Of a DNA stretch of 64,000 nt, positions 27,763-33,985 are shown piece after piece. The position numbers were made by a program, and so were the translations under genes. The DNA lies in contig NZ_CP140255.1 of assembly GCF_034479615.1 (NCBI RefSeq), positions 2,170,001-2,234,000 on the forward strand, written 5' to 3'. The notes below the pieces were generated by a model. The model saw nothing but the letters and a program-made list of their open reading frames with translations, had not been told where the DNA came from and did no database searches. How positions within the stretch are numbered: the first letter of the stretch is position 1; each line of letters opens with the position of its first letter. The stretch comes from Vreelandella neptunia (GTDB lineage Bacteria > Pseudomonadota > Gammaproteobacteria > Pseudomonadales > Halomonadaceae).

Positions 27763-28100
27763 AGCCTATCATCCTCATCTGAGGTTTTATCGCGCTCTAT
27801 ATAACCATAGCCGAACGACCCTACAAAAATCAATATTATACCTAGCCCCACGCCAAGCCAAACGTTATCGGTATTTAGGCTGGGGTTGGTGACTACCCAG
27901 CCAGCAGTGAAGCAGGTAGCAACAACAATAACCCCCACGTTCCGAGTAGCTTCTAAGAACTGCTGACGCGTTGCTCGAGCGCCGATTTTACGGCGGTGGG
28001 CTGAAGCCCTACGTTCTAATAAGCTTTTCTTGAGCCTGGCGCGCAGGGCCTCCTGTGGGTCTTTACCGCCATGAGGTTCTTTCAAGCCATCACCTGTCAT
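27759..28100 (-). CDS. Hypothetical two-span membrane protein
   Basis: Protein of 113 residues, not recognised. A basic N-terminal half (about 55 residues, many Arg and Lys) precedes two hydrophobic helices (about 56-72 and 81-100) and an acidic end KTSDEDDRL. Both ends should be cytoplasmic. It is followed by the overlapping 47-residue membrane protein, and the two may work as a pair. Confidence 0.7.
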   Translation of the reverse strand: MTGDGLKEPHGGKDPQEALRARLKKSLLERRASAHRRKIGARATRQQFLEATRNVGVIVVATCFTAGWVVTNPSLNTDNVWLGVGLGIILIFVGSFGYGYIERDKTSDEDDRL

Positions 28101-28213
28101 TTTTCCAGCAAAATCAACAAAAAAGTATTAAAACTACCCCTCCCGCTTTGTTCACCTGGGTGCCGCGTATGCAGTCGCCATCGACACATGGTGTCGCTAG
28201 CCTACTCAGCTAG

Positions 28214-28312
28214 TTAGCGGCAGTCAGCGATTCTTGTTGAGGTGGGGCCTGAGCTACACCCGGCAAGTATAAAGGTGAGCAGGAAAAGGGCAACGAGGGT
28301 TTTGATTGGCAA
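28214..28312 (-). CDS. Candidate 32-residue lipoprotein
   Basis: From a TTG at 28312 the frame reads LPIKTLVALFLLTFILAGC, then a short polar tail and a stop. This is a textbook lipoprotein signal with a lipobox ILAGC, like the very small LptM or entericidin-like lipoproteins. There is no ATG in frame and the ribosome site (AAGGGG) touches the TTG, so the true start is unsure. It lies in an otherwise empty 329-base gap (28101-28429). Confidence 0.4.
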   Translation of the reverse strand: MPIKTLVALFLLTFILAGCSSGPTSTRIADCR

Positions 28313-28429
28313 CCCCTTGTCAGCAATAGTCCTTTCGGCATTTAACTTAATAGGTATAAGACATGTGACGGAACATCATGCTATACGCGCATGTCATAGT
28401 TACGACTTTCTTTTTTCTAGGATAAGCAT

Positions 28430-28612
28430 ATGGATCGTGTATTCGCATGGGATCACCACCACAGTCAGATCGTTTACCGCATTCCAGGCCATCAGTATGA
28501 CGATGGCCGAGAAGATAGCGATCTTTCTCCCGTATGGTTGCCCGCGGAGGAATCAGATTTACCCGAGGGGGTAACGATTGAGGACTTGCGCAAGGTATCC
28601 GTTAAGGATTAG
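28430..28612 (+). CDS. Small acidic hypothetical protein, 60 residues
   Basis: Soluble, acidic protein starting MDRVFAWDHHHSQ, with no signal peptide or membrane segment. AGGA lies 7 bases before the ATG. Acidic composition is normal for halophile cytoplasmic proteins. No family is recognised and a longer overlapping frame upstream (from 28242) looks non-coding. Confidence 0.55.
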   Translation: MDRVFAWDHHHSQIVYRIPGHQYDDGREDSDLSPVWLPAEESDLPEGVTIEDLRKVSVKD

Positions 28613-28754
28613 CCGCGGCATGGTCTGAGCTGCTGCTCTGCGTGCTATTCAACGCTTTAGAACAAGGTATTTTCAGGCGCATAAAATACATTGTGTTTGG
28701 CTAGCGATCGGCTAATATGCGGATGTTAGCCCCTCCCTCTCTGGATATGCCGCC

Positions 28755-28925
28755 ATGTTGAAAGGTTTGATCGTCTGTTTTGCGGTGTTGTTTGCGCAAT
28801 TGGCGGTTCTGCATTTGGTTGACGCTCGTCTCTACAATTCTCCTCAAGATGCACGTCAAACGGCGCTGACCACCGTTACGCCGCATAAAGATGAAAAAGA
28901 AGACGAAGAAGAAGCGCAAAGCTGA
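28755..28925 (+). CDS. Small single-span membrane protein with acidic tail, 56 residues
   Basis: Starts MLKGLIVCFAVLFAQLAVLH, one hydrophobic helix, then a polar region and a C-terminal tail of Asp, Glu and Lys (KDEKEDEEEAQ). The stop is followed by a clear terminator at 28980-29020. The ribosome site is weak. It may be a small membrane regulator; no family recognised. Confidence 0.5.
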   Translation: MLKGLIVCFAVLFAQLAVLHLVDARLYNSPQDARQTALTTVTPHKDEKEDEEEAQS

Positions 28926-28979
28926 TTAGTCGCCAACTAAATACAGGTTTTAAGTACGCATTAGCTAAATTGAATTTTC

Positions 28980-29020
28980 AATACCCCTAGCAGCGCCTGG
29001 CAAAGCTAGGGGTATTTGTT
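28980..29020. terminator. Bidirectional terminator
   Basis: AATACCCCTAGC (28980-28991) and GCTAGGGGTATT (29005-29016) are perfect 12-base arms, followed by TGTTTT on the plus strand and preceded by a T-rich tract on the minus strand. Confidence 0.88.
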
Positions 29021-29779
29021 TTAAAGCATTTCATCCAGCCAAGTATTAAAGGCTGCCCAAGAGCGTTTGTCGGCGCGTTCGTGATACGCATCGCTGCCAA
29101 ACACGCTGAAAGCGTGGGGAGCGCCGGAATAGATACCGACTTCATAGGTCACACCTGCGGTTTCTAACTCCTCAGCCAGGGTGGCAACGTCCTCTAAGCT
29201 AACCGCAGTGTCGGCACCGCCGTGGGCGATAAAGATAGGTGCGGTTTCACTTGAGTAAGACTGGCCATCGGGGGTTGTTAGACCACCGTGAAAGCTGGTG
29301 TACGCTGCTATATTGTCGGCTTCACCGGAGCGGGCGATCTCTAGCGCTACGGCGCCACCAAAGCAGTAACCCATGATGACCGTTTGCCCGGCAGCACCTT
29401 GCTCTCTTGCCTGGGCTAAACCACCCAAGGTCAGGGCCCGCATGCGTTCTCTGTCTTGGTAGAGTCGATTGGTTGCGGCGCGCTTATCTTCGACTGCTTG
29501 GGGGCGGTTGCCTTTACCATATAGATCCACGGCAAATACGTCGTAGCCTTCATCGGCCAACATATCAGCACGCTGGCGCTCATAATCATCCAGCCCGTCC
29601 CAGTCATGAACGATTAGTACGCTGCCTTTTGTATTGTCACCCGCAGAAATAAAATAGCCCTGAAAATCCTCGTCATTCACGCTATAGGCAATATTTTCTC
29701 CAGCAGGGGAGAACGCCATTGCAGGCAGTGCCAGCGTAAAAAGTGCTAATGCGCTGGCAGGGAGTAGAATTTTTTTCAT
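29021..29779 (-). CDS. Periplasmic dienelactone hydrolase-family protein
   Basis: Alpha/beta hydrolase of 252 residues with a Sec signal peptide (MKKILLPASALALF, cleavage near ALPAMA). Seen: nucleophile motif GYCFGG with Cys, then a His in APHAFSV near the end. A 20-residue upstream extension in frame to 29839 is rejected, because the signal peptide begins at 29779. Dienelactone hydrolases normally act in the cytoplasm on chloroaromatic products; the exported branch has unknown substrates. A terminator closes the gene. Confidence 0.82.
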   Translation of the reverse strand: MKKILLPASALALFTLALPAMAFSPAGENIAYSVNDEDFQGYFISAGDNTKGSVLIVHDWDGLDDYERQRADMLADEGYDVFAVDLYGKGNRPQAVEDKRAATNRLYQDRERMRALTLGGLAQAREQGAAGQTVIMGYCFGGAVALEIARSGEADNIAAYTSFHGGLTTPDGQSYSSETAPIFIAHGGADTAVSLEDVATLAEELETAGVTYEVGIYSGAPHAFSVFGSDAYHERADKRSWAAFNTWLDEML

Positions 29780-29954
29780 GTTTTTGGTGTCCAAAGAAGT
29801 GTCCAACAAGCATAGACAATGCTCGCTGAGCTGGTTCAACGTTGAATAACCATTTACGAAGAGGTCTGTGTGAAATAGACAAAGGCTTGCGTCTGGAACT
29901 CGGTAACGGCATGCTTGTCAGTTGTTGGAAATACCATTTAGGGAGCATGAACAC

Positions 29955-30635
29955 ATGGCTTACAACGATTTACGTACGGCACGTCCTCAGTCGAGTGGCG
30001 TTGCCAACAGTGTTAGCACTAACAAGGTGTTGCGTAACACCTACGCGCTACTGGCAATGACGCTGCTGTTCTCAGCAGTCACTGCGGGTGCTGCTGTGGC
30101 CCTCGGTATCCAACAAATGAACATCTTCGTGTTCTTGATTGGTGCCTACGGCTTAATGTTCCTGGTACATAAAACCGCCAACTCCGCGGCTGGCTTATTG
30201 GCAACGTTCGCCTTCACCGGCTTTATGGGCTTTACGCTTGGGCCGATTCTCTCTGCCTACCTGACCCTGCCTAATGGCGGTGCGTTGATTATGAACGCGT
30301 TGGCCATGACCGGTCTGACGTTTGTAGGTCTTTCAGCGGTAGCGTTAACCACCAAGAAAGACTTTAGCTTTTTGAGCAACTTCTTGATGGCGGGCGCCAT
30401 TGTGTTGATTCTGGCCATGGTGGCTGGGTTCTTCTTCCAAATTCCGGCGCTTTCATTGATGGTATCAGCAGGCTTTGTGCTGTTTGCTTCAGCAGCCATT
30501 CTGTATCAAACCAGTGAGATAATTCACCGCGCTGGCGAAACGAACTACATTCTCGCCACGGTGACGCTCTACGTATCCATCTACAACCTGTTCGTTAGCC
30601 TGTTGTCGATTTTGGGTATTATGAGTAACGATTGA
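29955..30635 (+). CDS. Bax inhibitor-1/YccA family membrane protein
   Basis: Inner-membrane protein of 226 residues with seven hydrophobic helices. A short N-terminal cytoplasmic part contains NKVLRNTYALLAMTL, the usual beginning of this family. E. coli YccA inhibits FtsH proteolysis; other members conduct Ca2+. The final helix contains a conserved acidic residue close to the C-terminus (IMSND). The ATG at 29955 is chosen over frame extensions because GGGAG lies 9 bases upstream and it matches family starts. Confidence 0.9.
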   Translation: MAYNDLRTARPQSSGVANSVSTNKVLRNTYALLAMTLLFSAVTAGAAVALGIQQMNIFVFLIGAYGLMFLVHKTANSAAGLLATFAFTGFMGFTLGPILSAYLTLPNGGALIMNALAMTGLTFVGLSAVALTTKKDFSFLSNFLMAGAIVLILAMVAGFFFQIPALSLMVSAGFVLFASAAILYQTSEIIHRAGETNYILATVTLYVSIYNLFVSLLSILGIMSND

Positions 30636-30658
30636 TCCGAGTAAGCGATAGACGATAT

Positions 30659-30692
30659 GACAGGCCCTATTTGATAGGGCCTGTCTTTTTTT
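30659..30692 (+). terminator. Rho-independent terminator
   Basis: GACAGGCCCTAT (30659-30670) pairs with ATAGGGCCTGTC (30674-30685) around a three-base loop, then TTTTTTT. It separates the Bax-inhibitor-like gene from the tus operon. Confidence 0.93.
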
Positions 30693-30720
30693 AGGGTAAC
30701 CGTTATCAGGTATTAAGATC

Positions 30721-31110
30721 ATGCAGTACGGCTTATTGGTGATGGGGGCGCCGTATAGCAGCCCAGCTCCTCACTCTGCATTGCGTTTTGCTCATGCCGT
30801 TCTAGCGCGTGGACATCAAATTACGGGTGTTTTTTTCTATCACGACGGCGTTCATAATGCCTCTTCGTTGATGGCCCCCCCCCAGGATGAGCTCAATCTT
30901 AGTGAGGCCTGGGCTGAACTGAGCCAGCAGCACGGGGTTCAATTGGATGTCTGTATTGCCGCAGCGTTGCGGCGTGGGTTGATGAGCGAATCAGAAGCGC
31001 AGCGACACGGCAAGCAGGCCTTTAATGTAGCCCCGCCTTTCGAGTTGACCGGGCTTGGGCAACTGCTTGAGCTGCAGCAACGCACTGATCGTCTGATCAC
31101 GTTTGCTTAA
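30721..31110 (+). CDS. tusD: Sulfurtransferase TusD
   Basis: Subunit of the TusBCD sulfur relay, 129 residues. It passes persulfide sulfur from TusA to TusE for the 2-thio group at U34 of tRNA. Seen: the catalytic C78 in LDVCIAAALRRG, and the SPAPHSALRFAHA and GVFFYHDGVHNA segments typical of TusD. First gene of tusDCBE; 10 bases separate it from tusC. Confidence 0.93.
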   Translation: MQYGLLVMGAPYSSPAPHSALRFAHAVLARGHQITGVFFYHDGVHNASSLMAPPQDELNLSEAWAELSQQHGVQLDVCIAAALRRGLMSESEAQRHGKQAFNVAPPFELTGLGQLLELQQRTDRLITFA

Positions 31111-31120
31111 AGGAGTGCTA

Positions 31121-31486
31121 ATGGCAACACCTGATGCGCTATTAGTGATAGTTCGCCACGCACCACATAGCTCAAACTGGCTACGTGAAGGATTAGATGC
31201 CGCATTGGTCGCGGCTGCCTTTGGCCAGCCCGTGCATCTGCTGTTTATGGGACAGGGTATAATGGCACTGCTGAAAGAGCAGGGCAGTGGCGCACCGGGC
31301 CAAAAAGCCACGCTGCCCACCATTGATATGTTGGAAATGTACGATATTGACAAGCTTTGGGTGACCGAAGGGGCGCTGCAAGGGATGTATCTATCCGCCG
31401 ACGCTCTGGTAGGGGGCGTTACTATGATAACCGAGCAGGAAGTTCCTGGGATTTTGCAGCAACATTCCAAGATACTTAATTTCTAG
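31121..31486 (+). CDS. tusC: Sulfur relay protein TusC
   Basis: TusC/DsrF-like subunit of 121 residues in the TusBCD hexamer. Seen: VIVRHAPHSSNWLREGLDA at the start and DKLWVTEGALQG late. The ATG at 31121 follows AGGAG by 5 bases; an in-frame extension upstream would overlap tusD and is rejected. TusC has no catalytic cysteine in the relay. Confidence 0.9.
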   Translation: MATPDALLVIVRHAPHSSNWLREGLDAALVAAAFGQPVHLLFMGQGIMALLKEQGSGAPGQKATLPTIDMLEMYDIDKLWVTEGALQGMYLSADALVGGVTMITEQEVPGILQQHSKILNF

Positions 31487-31504
31487 GGCCAAGTGAGCGT
31501 CATT

Positions 31505-31795
31505 ATGATTCTACACATCCTCACCAAAGCGCCTGACAGCAGTGCATCCACTCAAATGCAGCAAGCGATAGGGGGGCAGGATGCCGTGCTGCTGATCGAA
31601 GAAGCCGTTACAGCTGCGCTAGATCCCACCTGGGAGGCATGGCAGCAGTGTCAGTCGCGCATATTCCTTCTATCGGAAGACCTTGTAAGCCGCGGGCTTA
31701 CAAACATAGCCGCGGATAATGAGCTGCCCACGCTAGAGGTGGATGGCTTTGTAGCGCTGACTGAGCAGTATGAAAAGGCAGTTACTTGGTACTAG
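31505..31795 (+). CDS. tusB: Sulfur relay protein TusB
   Basis: TusB/DsrH-like subunit of 96 residues. Seen: MILHILTKAPDSS and DAVLLIEEAVTAAL, as in the family. The ATG at 31505 fits family starts; an in-frame GTG at 31493 adds four residues and cannot be excluded. Its end nearly abuts tusE. Confidence 0.85.
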   Translation: MILHILTKAPDSSASTQMQQAIGGQDAVLLIEEAVTAALDPTWEAWQQCQSRIFLLSEDLVSRGLTNIAADNELPTLEVDGFVALTEQYEKAVTWY

Positions 31796-31797
31796 GC

Positions 31798-32148
31798 ATG
31801 TCAGAGACAAAAATATACCGTTATCTTGATTCGCAAAACAGATATCCGCTAGACACAGAAGGATATCTTGTTAATCAGTCACAGTGGGACGAATCCGTTG
31901 CTTGTTTAATGGCGGAAGAAGAGGGCTTAACGCTTACCGCTGAGCACTGGGAAGTCATCGACGTAGTGAGGGCGTTTTATCAGCGTTACGAAATGGCACC
32001 GGCGATGCGGCCGCTGGTGAAAGCAACTAAAAACGCACTGGGTGATGAAAAAGGGCGTTCTATTTACCTGATGCAGCTCTTCCCCGGCAGTCCGGCAAAG
32101 CGGATCGCACGCCTGGCCGGTTTACCGAAGCCCACCAACTGCCTATAA
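31798..32148 (+). CDS. tusE: TusE/DsrC-family sulfurtransferase
   Basis: Protein of 116 residues that accepts sulfur from TusBCD and hands it to MnmA-tRNA. Seen: DTEGYLVNQSQWDESVA and the C-terminal flexible arm GLPKPTNCL with the essential penultimate C115. ATG at 31798, two bases after the tusB stop. It completes tusDCBE. Confidence 0.92.
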   Translation: MSETKIYRYLDSQNRYPLDTEGYLVNQSQWDESVACLMAEEEGLTLTAEHWEVIDVVRAFYQRYEMAPAMRPLVKATKNALGDEKGRSIYLMQLFPGSPAKRIARLAGLPKPTNCL

Positions 32149-32182
32149 CCCCTGTGAATAGCTCGCCGGTTTGCAAACAGCC

Positions 32183-32815
32183 TTAGGCCACATCACCGCG
32201 TGTACAGACCGACAAAACAACGGCATCCTCTGGGCTGGTGGATACCAAGGCGTGCCCCATATCACTATCAAAATAGATGCTGTCGCCCTCAGCTAGCACT
32301 AACGGGGCGTAAAATTCGGTGTAGAGCATAATGTCGCCATGCAGCACCATCAAAAACTCTTCACCATCATGGCGTACCCATTGGTGATATTCGTCAAAAC
32401 TGCGTGCCCTTACGATGGTCTTGAAGGGAATCATGCGTTTTTGGGCGAGTTGATGGCCCAATAACTCGTGCTCGTAGGTAGGAGTGGGGTGCAGTTGTCC
32501 TTTGCCTTTACGGGTCAAATCGCGCCGCCCCATGGTGTAACGCTCCCGTTTTGGGGGCGTAAGTAATTGCGGCAGGTCGATGTTGAGCCCAGTAGTGAGT
32601 TTTTGGACTACGCTAAAGGTGGGTGAGACTTGATCGTTCTCAATTTTAGAGAGCGTTGAACGGGCAAGGCCCGTGCGTTGGCTAACCTCTTCCAAAGTCC
32701 ACTGATTAGCGAGACGAATCTGTTTGAGCCGCTCGCCTAAACGCAGCGGCTCAACAAAGGGTTTGCTTCCCGATGCAATACGCAGCGCGGCATGCTCTTC
32801 AGTCGTAGCGGTCAT
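32183..32815 (-). CDS. XRE-family regulator with cupin domain
   Basis: Transcription factor of 210 residues. The N-terminal helix-turn-helix (LKQIRLANQWTLEEVSQRTG and ARSTLSKIENDQVSPTF, about 30-68) binds DNA. The C-terminal cupin (about 130-205, with HDGEEFLMVLHGD and EGDSIYFDSDMGHAL) binds a ligand. The shape resembles PuuR, a putrescine-responsive repressor, but the ligand is not known. It lies 125 bases downstream of the deacetylase-like gene on the same strand and probably regulates this neighbourhood. Confidence 0.85.
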   Translation of the reverse strand: MTATTEEHAALRIASGSKPFVEPLRLGERLKQIRLANQWTLEEVSQRTGLARSTLSKIENDQVSPTFSVVQKLTTGLNIDLPQLLTPPKRERYTMGRRDLTRKGKGQLHPTPTYEHELLGHQLAQKRMIPFKTIVRARSFDEYHQWVRHDGEEFLMVLHGDIMLYTEFYAPLVLAEGDSIYFDSDMGHALVSTSPEDAVVLSVCTRGDVA

Positions 32816-32940
32816 AGGTCGTCACATTGGCTGCGTTGTCTAACGGTGCGTGTCTATAGGCGCGCGTAAACGGACATGATATCACAGCAAAGAAGCGGCT
32901 AAGAACGGCCGACAGAGGCAAGTGCGCTGATGCCTATTTA

Positions 32941-33882
32941 CTAGGGCACTTCAGCAAACGGTAGCCCCAAAAGCGCTTTTAGATGCGCCTCAACGCCACT
33001 CGCTAGCGACTTCGGGTTATAGCCCCCTTCAAGCACCGATACAATGCGGTTATCGGCATACAGGGTGGCGATCTCCATGGCTAGATGGGTAATCCAGTAG
33101 AAGTCTTCATCCTCTAAACAGATATCACCCATAGGGTCGTCACGGTGAGCGTCGAAACCCGCGGAGAGCATCACCAAGTCAGGTTTAAAGGCGTGCAGGG
33201 CAGGTAGCCAGTGGTTTTCGATGATGCGCCGGAACTCTGGGCCATCGGTGCCCACTTCCAGCGGGGTATTCACAACGTTTTGCCACTCGCTGCGCAGATA
33301 ACGCCACGGGTAGAACGGATACTGGAAGCTGGTGCAAATAAGCACCTCGGGATCGTTTTTAAAGATATCGATGGTGCCATTGCACTGATGCACGTCGAAA
33401 TCCAAAATAGCGATACGTTTGGCACCGTATTTGGCTCGCGCATGGGCCGCCCCCACGGCGATATTATTGTAAAAACAGAATCCCATCGCATCGCTGGCTT
33501 CCGCGTGGTGGCCGGGTGGCCTAACCGCACAAAAGACGTTATCCGCCTGACGCTTAAACACCTGGTCTACCCCACGGATAACCGCTCCCGCGGCAACCCG
33601 GGCTGCTTGCAGGCTGTCAGGGTTCATCATGGTATCGCTATCTAGCGTAACGATGCCCTCGGTGGGCAAACACTTATCCAGGGAGCGCAAATGACGCAAG
33701 GGGTGTACTCTGGAAAGAGCCTCCTCGCAGGCTTCCTTGGCATCGGCCTGCATGGTTTGCTGTAATAACCCTGCAAGCGATAGGCGAGCGCGAATGGCCT
33801 CCAGACGCTGGGGGCTTTCAGGATGCTCGGGCCCCATATGGTGCAATGAGCAGTCTGGGTGGGTAAGGTAGGCGGTAATCAT
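32941..33882 (-). CDS. Histone deacetylase-family amidohydrolase
   Basis: Zinc hydrolase of 313 residues with the arginase/deacetylase fold. Seen: RPPGHHAE with H125 and H126, zinc ligands D163 and H165 in DFDVHQCNG, SAGFDAHRDDP with a third ligand, and the late LEGGYNP. The next residue after the DVH zinc motif is Q where most family members have H. Substrates of bacterial members are acetyl-lysine proteins (as AcuC), acetylpolyamines or acetoin-related compounds. It is divergent from a Pat-type acetyltransferase fusion across 103 bases, which favours protein deacetylation. Confidence 0.85.
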   Translation of the reverse strand: MITAYLTHPDCSLHHMGPEHPESPQRLEAIRARLSLAGLLQQTMQADAKEACEEALSRVHPLRHLRSLDKCLPTEGIVTLDSDTMMNPDSLQAARVAAGAVIRGVDQVFKRQADNVFCAVRPPGHHAEASDAMGFCFYNNIAVGAAHARAKYGAKRIAILDFDVHQCNGTIDIFKNDPEVLICTSFQYPFYPWRYLRSEWQNVVNTPLEVGTDGPEFRRIIENHWLPALHAFKPDLVMLSAGFDAHRDDPMGDICLEDEDFYWITHLAMEIATLYADNRIVSVLEGGYNPKSLASGVEAHLKALLGLPFAEVP

Positions 33883-33985
33883 TCCAACGCTCCATTATTA
33901 TTGATGCCACCTTAATCGCCTTCAGGGCCTGGGCGACAGTGTCAATAAGTCGTACAGCCGCTATTCATGTCAGGGGAGACGCATT

